64,000 bases of DNA from Microbulbifer sp. A4B17 (GCF_003076275.1 NZ_CP029064.1:1560501-1624500); one strand, 5' to 3'; positions 1-9,659 are shown, numbered from the stretch's first letter. The notes: a model not told the origin generated them from the letters alone. A program made the numbers and translations.

Positions 1-134
1 CGCCTTGTGGTTAAGATAAAACCCCCTATGCAATCTTTGGACGTGGCCGCAGCCCTTACAGGTTGAGAGTTATACTGCGGATTTATAACATACATTTATT
101 TTACAATCTTAGTGACCCAGCAATGGAGGATTCT

Positions 135-405
135 CTCTATTAGATTGGGGATATGTACCACTTTGCTGGCCTGACACTTACAAAGCCTACTCCTGATGAG
201 ACTACTATCCTTGATTTTTGCCGCCTACTAGCACACCCGCTGGGACGCCAGCAATTTGAAGAGATAAGAGGCAACATCGTAGATATAATGATTATCAATG
301 CACCCAGCTCCATTAGAAATGGTAAAAAGGCTTATGAGCCATAGATGTATCCGATCAAAAAAAATGGCAGTAATTTTTGCTATGAGAGTGTATATCGGAT
401 TTTAT
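135..405 (+). pseudogene. IS5-family transposase fragment
   Basis: The reading frame from 153 gives MYHFAGLTLTKPTPDETTIL followed by a piece with DIMIINAPSSIRNGKK, and after the stop at 342 continues as MYPIKKNGSNF. This order matches the N-terminal and first catalytic part of IS5-type transposases (a DETTILxFRxLLE segment, then DATIIxAPSSTKN with the first catalytic Asp). About 40 residues between the blocks are missing and the frame is stopped, so it is a dead remnant. Family call from remembered motifs; exact element not identified. Confidence 0.55.
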
Positions 406-420
406 GAGTCAGTCATAGGG

Positions 421-639
421 CGAGTTCTACATAGCTAGGAAAAATGAGTCTGGGGTGGATTTGGGTACATTTTTTAGGGAGGACTTATCTATTGGGAAAT
501 GTTTTAGGCTTGCTTATTTTTAGCTAATTCAACACATAGGTAATCCACTATCTATGGTGGTGAGACTTGACAGGGTTCTGCCGTTCCGGCGTGCAGAGTA
601 AAAACATGACCTTCATGATGCGGCAAGTTATATAAGAAG
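421..639. other. Non-coding remnant stretch
   Basis: I see no convincing gene or repeat here. The sequence is AT-rich and lies between two insertion-sequence fragments, so it is probably decayed mobile DNA. Confidence 0.4.
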
Positions 640-740
640 CCTGTTTTCTAGCTTGGCAGTGCCAAGCTCACATGAAACATCATTGCAGATACTACTTGGT
701 ATTTGTCTCAAAGTATCGAAAGAAAGCATAAACTAGGGTA
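640..740 (+). pseudogene. IS200/IS605 TnpA N-terminal fragment with end hairpin
   Basis: A 9-bp stem with a one-base loop (AGCTTGGCA G TGCCAAGCT, 650-668) is followed at once by codons for KHHCRYYLVFVSKYRKKA and then a stop. Y2/HUH IS200-type transposases start with a very similar YHLVFVTKYRRK block, and their ends carry a subterminal hairpin. Only this start survives; the HUH motif and catalytic Tyr are absent. Confidence 0.45.
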
Positions 741-1024
741 AGGGAAAGGAAACCAATATTAGAATATTTCATTTTTACCTTCTTAAGGTTGGATAAATCT
801 GATATTAACAATCAAAAGTTTGGACGATTTTAAAATTTTTTCTTTTCTCTATGTTGTAATCTCGATCGAAAGAGAAATACAACTGGGTTCGCAACGAGAT
901 TTGCAAGCCATAAAAAGGGGGCGACTGCACCAATTTGATAGTGGCTAATCGCTGTGAGCCTAAGGAGTTATCTTTTCTAGATCGATGTACCTCATACCTG
1001 AGGCGTTAAGAACTCCTTAGTGGT
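741..1024. other. Stretch without recognisable feature
   Basis: AT-rich sequence with stops in all frames. Nothing recognisable was found between the IS200-type fragment and the next insertion-sequence repeat. Confidence 0.4.
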
Positions 1025-1105
1025 CTCGAAGTGCGTATATCGACAATTGTTTTACTGCGAGTGAGAATTCTATTTTAGACACTCGAGTTGGGTCTTGGAG
1101 TGGCT
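1025..1105 (-). repeat. Fragment of recurrent IS91-associated repeat (copy 1)
   Basis: This 80-bp stretch (around GCGAGTGAGAATTCTATTTT and the following ACTCGAGTTGGGTC) is recognisably the same as parts of the longer copies at 3739-4125, 7625-7960 and, inverted, 9810-10095. It ends where the degenerate IS427-like element starts. Confidence 0.5.
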
Positions 1106-1685
1106 TGAAGCTGTTTTATAACTTGAAATCAGTTATTCTTGGGCATTCATGGAATGATAAGAACAGTAAGTTTGAGTAGATTTAAGTTAGAATTAACCGA
1201 CGCCCTGTGGGTGTTGATTGAGCCTTGCTTTCCCCAGCTAAACGTGGAAAAGGTGGCTGCAAACCCATTGATAACCGTGCATGTTTTAAAGGTATTTTAT
1301 AATTTTTGCGGTCGGGAGTACGATGGAAGGATCTACCTCCATCTTATCCATCATCAAGAACTTGCTGAAGGAGACTCCAGTTTTGGGAGGAGCAAGGCGC
1401 TTGGTTACAGGCATGGAGAAGATTCCTAGAGCTGTTGGATCAACAGTCTTTGCTTAACTGGGAGGAAGTCTTTTCGGATGGCAGCTTTGCTTCAGTAAAA
1501 AAAGGGGAGCAGGAGTCGGAAAACCAGGTGGAGCAAGGGTGCAAAGTGGATGGTGTTGGTCGGTGGTGAAAGTATTATATTGGAAGGCACTGTTACATCG
1601 GCCTCACCAGCAGAAGTTAATTTATTACAGCTACTACTGGATGTTACTCATGAGGGCCTCAAAAAAATTCACTGATTTTCAGTAG
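1106..1685 (+). pseudogene. Degenerate IS427-group (IS5 family) element
   Basis: The left end (GCTGTTTTATAACTTGAAAT, from about 1109) and the body match the better preserved copy at 8098-8807 along most of its length, including the segment encoding ELLDQQSLLNWEEVFSDGSF. Reading needs at least two frame changes and crosses stops, so no transposase can be made. No clear right end is visible after about 1685. Confidence 0.6.
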
Positions 1686-1724
1686 AATAGCCCAACCTCC
1701 CTCTGGTAAAGGTTATTGTCTAAT

Positions 1725-2115
1725 GCAGCCGAATTTTTTCGGTCTTGATGACCGCCATCGCTAGTTAAATGAACATGATCCATTGGTTGCTCTGCGTTAG
1801 CCGACTGGTTGGGAGGACTTCAGAAGCACTTTGAATAAAATTCCGAAATCTCCAAGGAAGAGTAATGCTGGAAGAAGACCCTTTGATAAGGTGCTGATGT
1901 TCAAGGCACTTATAATACAGCATTTATATAACCTATCGATGATGAGCTAGAAAATCAGATACACGACCGATTTTCATTTTGTCGATTTCTGAGCCTAAAT
2001 CCGGAGGACAGAATACCGGATGCCAAGACCATCTGGTTGTTTTGTGAGTGACTGGTAAAGGCAGGACTCATGAAATCTCTCTTTTTAGATTTCAATTTGT
2101 AACTTTAGGTACAGG
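1725..2115 (+). pseudogene. IS5-type transposase N-terminal fragment
   Basis: Across three interrupted frames one reads FDKVLMFKALIIQHLYNLS, then ELENQIHDRFSFCRFLSLNP, then EDRIPDAKTIWLF. This is the helix-rich N-terminal block and the first catalytic-Asp region (PDAKTIWLF) of IS5/IS1182-like transposases. Several in-frame stops and the missing second half show it is a relic, unrelated in sequence to the IS427-like copy just upstream. Confidence 0.6.
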
Positions 2116-2145
2116 GACACAAAGCTCGGAAAGTGTAAATAGTTT

Positions 2146-2432
2146 TAAGCGATACATGAGCCACATTATTTAACTTGCTCTGGCAGACTAGCACGATGCC
2201 CCCTCCATCAACTTCGGAGGGAAGCCCCATGAATCAGCAGCAGTAGCAAAGTCATGTCATGGCCTACGAGAAAATCTCTCAGTCCAAGCGCGCTTATACT
2301 CGTAAGCACAACCTAAATTACAGCCAGTTCCTCTACTGGTACCACAAACTACCTGAACAAACTTCGGTGTCTGATATTGCCGACTTTGTTCCCGTGGATA
2401 TCAAGTGTTCCACAACCACTAGGGGAAACGAA
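2146..2432 (+). pseudogene. IS66 left end with tnpA remnant
   Basis: TAAGCGATACATGAGCCACA at the left resembles the IS66 terminus at 14192 (GTAAGCGGTACATGAACCAC). It is followed by the tnpA-like product with SKRAYTRKHNLNYSQFLYW, the helix-turn-helix accessory protein of IS66. The frame breaks off at about 2432, where an IS30 fragment begins. Confidence 0.65.
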
Positions 2433-2784
2433 AACGGTGAGTCGGGCAATTAAGCAGATGTTGAAACCGTATCAAGCTATTTGTAAAACCATTACCTTCG
2501 ATAATGGAGGTAAATTTACAGGTCATCAGTCGATTGGGCAGAAGCTAGGCTGCAAAATATATTTTGCGAAACCTTACCACTCCTGGGAGCGTGGGCCTAA
2601 CGAAAACACTAATGGTCTTTTGAGACGCTTCTTCCCGAAAGGAGTGGAAATTGGCAAGATGCCAAAAAGTCGTATTGATGATGCAGTGTTTCGAATCAAT
2701 GCTCGACCAAGGAAGGTGTTAAATTACTTGAGCTCACTGGAATTTCTGGTGGGTAAACGTGTGTCATTTATGTTGACAATCTAG
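2433..2784 (+). pseudogene. IS30-family transposase C-terminal fragment
   Basis: The product runs KTVSRAIKQMLKPY, TITFDNGGKFTGHQ, CKIYFAKPYHSWERGPNENT, NGLLRRFFPKG. This is the C-terminal half of the IS30 DDE domain, with the second catalytic Asp in FDNGGKF and the catalytic Glu in the GPNENTNG block. The N-terminal half is missing and its place is taken by IS66 sequence, so it is a fusion of two dead elements. Confidence 0.75.
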
Positions 2785-2946
2785 GAGTCACAATCAATTT
2801 TTACCGATCATCAGTTATCCCAGGCTTTTGCTGGCTTACTACCACTGATTTCTCTATGGCAAGAGCAAAAGATGTTCAATAATTTTAAATTTTTCTTTTG
2901 AGATTTCCATATGGACAGATTATGCCAAAATTAGTGTCGACAGGCC
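2785..2946. other. Intergenic remnant
   Basis: Short AT-rich interval between the IS30 fragment and the end of the amidase gene. Nothing recognisable. Confidence 0.4.
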
Positions 2947-3720
2947 CTAGGATATTGATGGGAAATACTTTTTCACCAAGGCATACAGAACTGCTGCCGT
3001 TTCAGCATCCAGTACACCGTCGTAATTTTTTTGGCGAAAATGTAGTTGGAATGCCCGGATTAAATTCTTATATCCATTATCAGTAGACGCACCTGAAGTA
3101 TCATATCCGTATAGGCTGAGTTTGGCTATGATGTCTGCTTTAGCAGGCAGAGCCATGCTGAACATATCCTGATAGGTTTCCTTGCTCACATCATCGTACC
3201 AAGCTCCTATACCCGCAGCGTAAAGCTCCTCCCAGGGGAAGGCTGCACCGGGGTCACTCTTTCTTCCTGGAGCGATATCACTGTGTCCTACAACATTGGT
3301 AGGCGCAATATCAGGATAACGCTGTAGGATATTAACTGCCAGCTCTTTAACAGCATCTATTTGCGTTGGGTTATATCGAGGGAAGGTAAAGGTTTCATTA
3401 ATTTCAGTAGCTAAATTAACTATCTCTATACCAATAGATGTGTCATTCAGGTTACTGCGTTCGGCCCATTCGCTAGCGCCTGCGTGCCATGCACGTTCGC
3501 TTTCATCAACTAAGTTAAAAATACGCATACCCTTAAAGCCTGCATCAATATACGTTTTCTCCGAAGGATCAGGAACAAGATAATGGGTGCTTACTTCGGA
3601 TCCAGTTAGTCTAACTGTAGATGCCTTAAAATCCTCGGCAGTATAGTGCATTACCAGAAAGCGAATACGGCGGTTAAAACTCTTAACCGAACGATAGCTG
3701 TTATAATCAATTAAATACAT
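2947..3720 (-). CDS. N-acetylmuramoyl-L-alanine amidase with peptidoglycan-binding domain
   Basis: A 257-residue Amidase_2/PGRP-fold zinc amidase predicted to cut the amide between MurNAc and L-Ala in peptidoglycan or its fragments. Visible active-site residues are H25 (VMHYTAED), E99 (SIGIEIVN), H146 (VVGHSDIAPGRK) and D156 (KSDPG), matching the AmiD pattern of two His, one Asp and a catalytic Glu. Residues about 195-250 look like a PG_binding_1 domain (LIRAFQLHFRQKNYDGVLDA). There is no signal peptide or lipobox: the N-terminus MYLIDYNSYRSV is polar. The protein is therefore either a cytoplasmic recycling-type amidase or exported by another route. It is intact although surrounded by broken insertion sequences. 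Confidence 0.85.
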   Translation of the reverse strand: MYLIDYNSYRSVKSFNRRIRFLVMHYTAEDFKASTVRLTGSEVSTHYLVPDPSEKTYIDAGFKGMRIFNLVDESERAWHAGASEWAERSNLNDTSIGIEIVNLATEINETFTFPRYNPTQIDAVKELAVNILQRYPDIAPTNVVGHSDIAPGRKSDPGAAFPWEELYAAGIGAWYDDVSKETYQDMFSMALPAKADIIAKLSLYGYDTSGASTDNGYKNLIRAFQLHFRQKNYDGVLDAETAAVLYALVKKYFPSIS

Positions 3721-3738
3721 AGAGCCTCTGTATATAAA

Positions 3739-4125
3739 TTAATCGAATTTTCCAAATACTCTACGATTCAACTTTTCTCTCAAATGATCTAGGACTTTCT
3801 TGATCACTTTAGGTATCTTTGATGCGGACAATCACTTTTACAACATCGCCGCATTCACGACATATTTTTATATCGACGTTGAATTCGTACTTTAACCTTT
3901 AAGCTCCAATTTAGTATCTGGACGTTTAAGGAATTTGTCCTTATATTGCATACACTTGTATTGATGTTGCAACATTGCTAGTTGGAAAAGGTGAGGGGTT
4001 AACAAAGTCTTGGCAGTCCCGCAGTGCGTGCGCTCGGCACTTTTTTTGCTGTGAGTGAGGATTGTATTTGAGACACTCAAGTTGGGTCGTTGAGTGGCCA
4101 GGCAGTAAAGTTCAACAGGGCGTGT
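3739..4125 (-). pseudogene. IS91-like transposase C-terminus plus repeat (copy 2)
   Basis: On the minus strand, with one frameshift, the end reads FNVDIKICRECGDVVKVI, VRIKD, then KVIKKVLDHLREKLNRRV and a stop at 3739. A CxxCG block followed by IxxIxDPxVIxKILxHL is how IS91-type (HUH) transposases end. The upstream part contains stops. The whole block recurs at 7625-7960 and, inverted, at 9810-10095. Family call is moderate because only the tail survives. Confidence 0.5.
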
Positions 4126-4139
4126 CGTCAATCGATAAA

Positions 4140-4887
4140 CATAGAGTTGTTCAAATCTTTCCCGCCGCGCTCCTAATTACGCGGCTGCGGCCATCCCAAC
4201 TCTCTCAAGCTGGATATTCCAGGGTAACAGTGCCTCAAAATCCTCGACGGACTGGCAGTGAGGAATCTGCTCAAATACCCCGACATAATACTTGTAGGAG
4301 GCAAGGCCGTTTAGCTTGGCTGCGCGAATCAAACTGAAGTGCAGGCATAATCTTTAGCGCCATTGACCAAATGGGAGCAATAACTATTTGACCTGCATAG
4401 CCTTTAGGGCAGGCGACCTTCTCCCGCAACTCGACAATTACCCATATATCGGGGGTATGTAGTTCAAGCGCCCATGACGTTCGTAATCAACGAGTTTCTT
4501 TTGGCACCCACACACACAGGTTTTATCCTATTCTGAGACAGGGTTTACCATCTCCTTTCTTGGGAAATGCTCGACAAAGGTCTTTTTTGTTTTATTGAGA
4601 CATTTGAGTTCAGTAATGTTAACCACGTCATCCTGGCCTTTGTTACTATCAGCATCGTTTTTCTCTACAGAGCCTTCATCTCTAACTTCTGCACTGTCGG
4701 CTAGTAGCCTTTGAGGATCATCGGGGGCTTCGTATCGCTCAGAGCGTCGTCCAAAGAGAGAGCGCTGCAGTTGTTTGAATTGAAACAATAGTTGATTGTA
4801 AGCCTTTTCAAACTGCTCGCACCGTTGGAGTGAGAGTTCACGTGTGAGCTGTTCAACTTGGAACTGTAGCGTATCATCGGTGGCCAT
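4140..4887 (-). pseudogene. IS66 tnpC, internally deleted
   Basis: The N-terminal part (4528-4887, starting MATDDTLQFQVEQL) contains the coiled-coil region and FKQLQRSLFGRRSERYE of IS66 transposases. The C-terminal part (about 4180-4337) encodes AAKLNGLASYKYYVGVFEQI and VEDFEALLPW, the conserved tail. Almost the whole catalytic domain between is gone. It is the only copy here that keeps the native C-terminus, which makes it useful for judging the deletion in the copy at 14991. Confidence 0.8.
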
Positions 4888-4959
4888 TGGGTTTTCCGAT
4901 GTTAATTTATGTATGGATTATACCATGGTAAGCTATTTCTTAGACTCTATACGTATCAA

Positions 4960-5301
4960 TAAAAATGTGAAAAAGACAATTTTTCTGGTTCTTCTTACTG
5001 AGCAAACTCCAACCTGGAAAGCAGCACTGTAGCTGTGAAATCGACAACTTCATTGCGTCATTTCAAATGCTAGGAAAGATAAACCTCACTTCTCATTTCG
5101 CTTATAAAGGAGCCTGAATCCATTTTTCCCAGCAGAGCATACGAATTTAATCGAGCTCTTTATTACTAAAGACAAAGAGCTGACTGGATATTGGGTCTTT
5201 GTGTAATGTCTCAGACACCAACAGCACGATACCATTGACTTGTTTGCGAAAATCGATGGGCTGACGGTAAACTAGACTTTGCGGTTAAACGGTAGCCACA
5301 T
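4960..5301 (-). pseudogene. IS66 tnpB remnant
   Basis: Minus-strand sequence beginning MWLPFN at 5301 corresponds to the intact IS66 tnpB at 14572-14922 but is broken by frameshifts. It lies upstream of the tnpC remnant and downstream of the tnpA remnant, in the normal IS66 order. Confidence 0.65.
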
Positions 5302-5329
5302 CGTATTTACAGATCCATAAGGTCTGGGA

Positions 5330-5690
5330 TTTGTGCCAACAACACCGAACCATTGATCACTAGTTTTATGCTATTAAGGAGCTCTAATACACCCAGGTTT
5401 CCCGTAGTGAAAGTGGGAGACTTAATACCCAAGGGAACAAAGTCACAGCTATCAGACAAAGGCGCTTGTTTGGATAACTTGCGGTGCCAGTAGAGAAGCT
5501 GTCTGTAAATTAGATTGTTCTTACAAGTATAGGCGCGCTTAGATTGAGAGCTTTCCTAGTAGGTCCTGATATCGGTTTGACACTGCTGCTGATTCATGGG
5601 GCTTTCTTCCGAAGTTGAGGAAAGGGCTATCATGGCAGCCTGTTAGGGCAAGTTGAATAATGTGGTTCATGTACTGCTTATAAATAGTTG
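5330..5690 (-). pseudogene. IS66 tnpA remnant and left end
   Basis: Contains the minus-strand equivalent of the tnpA region seen at 14276-14566, with stops, and ends with a degenerate IS66 terminus (TAAGCAGTACATGAACCACA read on the minus strand near 5690). Together with 4140-5301 it forms one inverted, internally deleted IS66 copy. Confidence 0.6.
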
Positions 5691-5850
5691 ATGCCAGTTT
5701 TATTGATACGTCGAAGTAGTGGAATAGTCGAGAAGATAGCAAGGAAATCAAGTCAGGCAAGGTTCCAAGGCGAATCGATGAGAATCCAAATGTCAAACGC
5801 CATAAAGATCTTGATACTCGCTGGGCCAAGAAAAGCAGCTTCAAAAACAA
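5691..5850 (+). pseudogene. IS5-type transposase middle fragment
   Basis: Codons for DASFIDTSK, then SREDSKEIKSGKVPRRIDEN and KRHKDLDTRWAKKSSFKNK. IS5/IS1182-like transposases have the same arrangement (catalytic DASxVEVPRQR, then EENPxxKRQKDxDARWTKK). It may be the continuation of the N-terminal piece at 1725-2115, now separated, but that is a guess. Confidence 0.6.
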
Positions 5851-5854
5851 ATCG

Positions 5855-6625
5855 TAGATGAAAAAGCCGGATCAGCTCAAATTTAACTACGCCCTGTGGG
5901 CTCGTAAGGCTGTCATGGAGCTAATAGAACGTGAGTATGGCATAAAAATTCCAATTCGCACGGTTGGTGATTATCTGAAACGCTGGGGTTTTACACCTCA
6001 GAAGCCCGCCAGACGTGCCTATGAGTAAAACCCCAGAGTTGTTAAAAAATGGATGGAAGAAGACTATCCAGGCATTAAACAGCGTACGAAAAATGGAGGT
6101 GCAGAGATTTATTGGGGTGATGAAACGGACATTCGCAGTGACTGTCAGCATAAGCGCAACTATGCGCCAAAAGGAAAAACGCCCATTGTAAAATTAACTG
6201 CAAAGCGAGCTTCACTCAACATGATCTCACCGATTACAAATCAAGAGATAGTGCGCTTTCAAATTTACGAAGGAAGTATGAATGCCGACAGATTAATTGG
6301 CTTTCTTAAGCGATTAATCAAAACAGCAGGTCGAAAAGTTTACGTCATTCTAGATAATCTTAGCGTACATCATGCCCGAGTGGTTAAAACTTGGCTGTCA
6401 GAACATGAGGATGTGATAGAAATATTTTATTTGCCATCGTATTCACCTGAATTGAATCAAGATGGATATTTGCACTGCGACCTTAAAGGGGGTGTAAATA
6501 GTGGGATTCCAGCACGATCCAAGAAAAAGTTAAAAACAAAGTATTTTCTCACACGAGAATGCTACAGAGGAAGTCTGCGCGCATAGCTTCCTGTTTTAAG
6601 TGTGAGGCAATTAAATATGCAGTAT
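5855..6625 (+). pseudogene. IS630-family transposase, nearly full C-terminal domain
   Basis: The product reads KKPDQLKFNYALWARKAVME, GFTPQKPARRAYE, a stop near 6028, then the DDE domain: GAEIYWGDETDI (first Asp), KVYVILDNLSVHHARVVK (second Asp) and LPSYSPELNQDGYL with HCDLKG (third acidic site). A one-base frameshift near 6535 moves the tail into another frame (HTRMLQRKSARIASCFK, stop at about 6625). The N-terminal helix-turn-helix part is missing. One nonsense and one frameshift make it inactive. Confidence 0.8.
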
Positions 6626-6717
6626 AAATTAACTATTGGGTCACCGGATTAATAAAAATTGCCCGGTGCAAATTCTCTATTTACAGCATTAATTGTATTG
6701 GCGATAAATGTTTGTGC

Positions 6718-7485
6718 TTAAGTGTCGGTTAAAATATAATTTTTTCTTGTTGCCCCTCTAATGTAAATTGGGTTTTTTGATGGGCAGTTACTTCTCTTGC
6801 CAGGATTTTTTATTTGTTGATCTATATTGCTCTTATCCCAAAAAGTATATATTTCTGATAGATAATATTTTTGAGATGTTTCATCATAATTACAAGCTAG
6901 TACGACATAATCCTGACCACCAAATAGGCTTTGTAGATTTTTAAGTGAGGTATGTGAGTTTATATATTGTGATAGTTTGTCTGGAGTGCCTGGGTTTTTT
7001 ATGACTTTATATGTTGTGGCTTTGAAATATTCTTCTTGAGTTAAATTGGAGCATGTTCCATGTTTTTCCCACTCATGTTTTGCTAAGAAGTTCCCATTGG
7101 GTTGCGTAATCATCAAATAATTACTCCATGTTGAATAGGATAATTTACTGCTAGAAAAGGTGTCTTTTCCAGGGCTATTTTTACAATAAGTTGGATAGGC
7201 TGATTTGTTGTTAATAGGGTTGTATTGTGGCCAAAAACCATGAGCAGATAACTTAGTTGCAGCATAGGTTCCGTATAATTCATCTGAACTGCATTTCTTA
7301 GTTTTTGTACATAGTTCTGGTTTCCAGCTAATAGCGAGCACATATAAGTCAAAGCATCCACTAGGATTACCTTTTATTTCACCAGTATTGGTAGGTTTGG
7401 GGCACTCTAGGGATAAAGTTTTGTCTGTATAAATGAAAAATAATAGAAATATATAATACAGTATTTGTTTTTTTAGTTTTCGCAT
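6718..7485 (-). CDS. Secreted ribonuclease T2
   Basis: A 255-residue RNase T2 family endoribonuclease, expected to cleave RNA through a 2',3'-cyclic phosphate in the periplasm or outside the cell. The start at 7485 has a GAGAG ribosome site about nine bases upstream, and MRKLKKQILYYIFLLFFIYT gives an export signal; the longer upstream extension would bury it. Both catalytic boxes are intact: CAS I HGFWPQY (H82) and CAS II KHEWEKHGTC (H137, E138, H142). Several Cys suggest disulfides. The gene is strikingly AT-rich compared with the 22.9-64 kb region and sits alone between insertion-sequence fragments, so it was probably acquired horizontally. No immunity-type gene is visible beside it. Confidence 0.93.
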   Translation of the reverse strand: MRKLKKQILYYIFLLFFIYTDKTLSLECPKPTNTGEIKGNPSGCFDLYVLAISWKPELCTKTKKCSSDELYGTYAATKLSAHGFWPQYNPINNKSAYPTYCKNSPGKDTFSSSKLSYSTWSNYLMITQPNGNFLAKHEWEKHGTCSNLTQEEYFKATTYKVIKNPGTPDKLSQYINSHTSLKNLQSLFGGQDYVVLACNYDETSQKYYLSEIYTFWDKSNIDQQIKNPGKRSNCPSKNPIYIRGATRKNYILTDT

Positions 7486-7624
7486 TATTTTACTCTCGTG
7501 AATGATAGAGTAACTGGGATCAAGCCTATCCTGGCTATTATACAAACCCCTGGTAGCCCGCCGGGGATACGGAAACTTTTCGGCAGGCCCGGTTTCTTAA
7601 TACGTAACTGAGTATCCGAAATCG

Positions 7625-7960
7625 AATTAGGATTTTCTTGATCACTTGAGGTATCTCCGATGTGGATAGTCACTTTTACAACATCGCCGCATCCACGACA
7701 TATTTTTATATCGACGTTGAATTCGCGCTTTAACCTTTAAGCTCTAATTTAGTACCTGGGCGTTTAAGAAATTTGTTCTTATATTGCATTCACTTGTATT
7801 TATGTTGCAACATTGCTAGTTGGAAAAGGTGAGGGGTTAAAAAAGTCTTGGCAGTCCTGCAGTGCGTGTGCTCGGCACTTATTTTTTGTGAGTGAGGATT
7901 CTATTTGAGGCACTCAAGTTGTGTCGTTGAGTGGCCAGTCACCGAAATTCAAAAAGAAGT
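7625..7960 (-). repeat. IS91-associated repeat (copy 3)
   Basis: Direct repeat of 3739-4125, easily aligned by eye with scattered differences (for example both contain GACATATTTTTATATCGACG and GTTGGAAAAGGTGAGGGGTT). It carries the same IS91-like C-terminal coding piece near 7625-7740. The similarity to copy 2 continues beyond 7960 through the adjoining IS66 end to 8097. Confidence 0.65.
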
Positions 7961-8097
7961 GTTGTCAATCGAAAAGCATGAGGTTGTGAGATCTTTCTGG
8001 CTACGCCGCTGCAACCATTCCAACTCTCTCAATCTGGATATTTCGGAGTAACAGTGCCTCATAATCCTAAGCGAACTGGCAGTTCGGAATCTGCTTA
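7961..8097 (-). pseudogene. IS66 tnpC C-terminal piece, left half
   Basis: Minus-strand counterpart of the tnpC tail at about 4140-4280. It is interrupted at 8097 by the insertion of the IS427-like element and resumes at 8808, which dates the IS66 fragment as the older insertion. Confidence 0.6.
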
Positions 8098-8807
8098 GAG
8101 GCTGTTTCATAACTTGAAATAGGCTATTCTCACGCAATTACATAGAAAGAAGTCCAGCAATAGTGAGCCGATTCAAGTCAGAGTTAACCAATTATCGATG
8201 AAAATTGATCGAACCTTGTCTTCCTGAGTTAAAACAAGGAAAGGGAAGTCCAAAACCCATTGATAATCGAGCCTGTTTTGAAGGCATCCTGTGGGTTTTG
8301 CGTTCTGGAGCGCGATGGAAAGATCTTCCTTCACACTATCCATCATCAAGTACATGCTGGAGAAGGCTTCAGTTTTTGGAAGAGCAAGGAGTTTGGTTAC
8401 AAGCATGGAGAAGATTCCTGGAGCTGTTGGATCAACAGTCTTTGCTTAACTGGGAGGAGGTCTTTTCTGATGGCAGCTTTGCACCAGTAAAAAAGGGTTT
8501 TCGAAATCGGAAAAATCAAGTGGGGCAAGGGTTCAAAGTGGATGGTGATGGTCGATGGCGAAGGTATTCCACTGGGAGGCACCATTACTTCGGCCTCACC
8601 AGCAGAAGTAAAGTTATTACACCCATTACTTGATGTTATGTATAAAAATACAAAGATTCATCGCGTAGTTTATGATAAATCGGCGGACTCTGATCCTCTT
8701 CGAGATAGTCTGTTGAGTTGTGGAATCGACCTTATTTGTCCATTTATCGTGCTTTTTTCTATATTGCATGCATGTTAATTACGTTAAAGAAGTTATGAAA
8801 TAGCTTC
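8098..8807 (+). mobile_element. IS427-group (IS5 family) insertion sequence, defective
   Basis: Both ends are visible: GAGGCTGTTTCATAAC (8098-8113) and GTTATGAAATAGCTTC (8792-8807) are inverted with two mismatches, and the element is bracketed by TA (8096-8097 and 8808-8809), the target duplication expected for this group. Inside, the first frame (8205-8633) encodes an IS5-type N-terminal half (VLRSGARWKDLPSHYPSSST, FSDGSFAPVKKG) and a second frame (8542-8778) continues with GGTITSASPAEVKLLHPLLD and VVYDKSADSDPLRDSLLS. The two-frame layout is typical of the group, where frameshifting makes the transposase. The catalytic C-terminus after SCGIDLICP is missing, so it cannot move by itself. Confidence 0.8.
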
Positions 8808-8910
8808 TAAGCACCTCCACACAATACCGCTAGGGGGCAAGGCCGTGGAGCTTGGCGGTGCGAATCAAGCTGAAGTTCAGGCACAATGCTTTAGCGCCAT
8901 CGCCCGTTTT
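8808..8910 (-). pseudogene. IS66 tnpC C-terminal piece, right half
   Basis: Continues the IS66 sequence broken at 8097. It is joined near 8910 to the tnpA region of another IS66 copy running in the opposite direction, so two IS66 remnants have been fused. Confidence 0.55.
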
Positions 8911-8915
8911 GCTAG

Positions 8916-9280
8916 GTATAAACCACATTATTCAACTTGCCCTAACAGGCTGCCATGATAGTCCTTTCATCAACCTCGGAAGAAAGCCCCTTGAATCCGC
9001 AGCAGTGTCAAACCAATATCAGGACCTACTAGGAAATTTCTCAATCTAAGCGCGCCTATACTTGTAAGAACAATCTAATTTGCAGCCAGCTTCTCTACTG
9101 GCACCGCAAGTTATCCAAACAAGCGACTTTGTCTGATAGCTGTGACTTTGTTCCCTTGGGTATTAAGTCTCCCACTTTCACTACGGGAAACCTGAGTGTA
9201 TTAGAGTTCCTTAATAGCATAAAACTAGTGATCAATGGTTCGGTGTTGTTGGCACAAATCCCAGACCTTGTGGATCTGTA
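8916..9280 (+). pseudogene. IS66 tnpA remnant
   Basis: AACCACATTATTCAACTTGC followed by the tnpA region, aligning with 14205-14566. Stops interrupt the frame. Confidence 0.6.
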
Positions 9281-9289
9281 AATACGATG

Positions 9290-9600
9290 TGGCTACCGTT
9301 TAACCGCAACGTCTGGACTACCATCAGCTCATCGATTTTCGCAAACAGATGGATGGTATCGTGCTGTTGGTGTCTGAGACATTACACAAAGATCCGATAT
9401 CCAGTCAGCTCTTTGACTTTCACAATAAAAAGGCCGGTAAAATTTGTATGCTCTACTGGGAAATAATGGATTTTAGCTCTTTTATAAATGAAATGAGAAA
9501 TTGAGATTTTTCTTTCTTGGGATTTCAAATGACTTAAAAGAGTAATCGATTTCACAGCTACAATGGTTGCTATCTGAGCTAGGTTTTCTTAACAAAATGA
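9290..9600 (+). pseudogene. IS66 tnpB remnant
   Basis: Starts ATGTGGCTACCGTTTAACCG like the intact tnpB at 14572 and keeps DFRKQMDGIVLLVSETLHKD, then decays through frameshifts. It lies between the tnpA and tnpC remnants in normal order. Confidence 0.65.
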
Positions 9601-9659
9601 ACAAAAAAATTGTCTCTTTCATGATTTTGTTGAGACATATAGAGCCTCGGAAATAGTTC

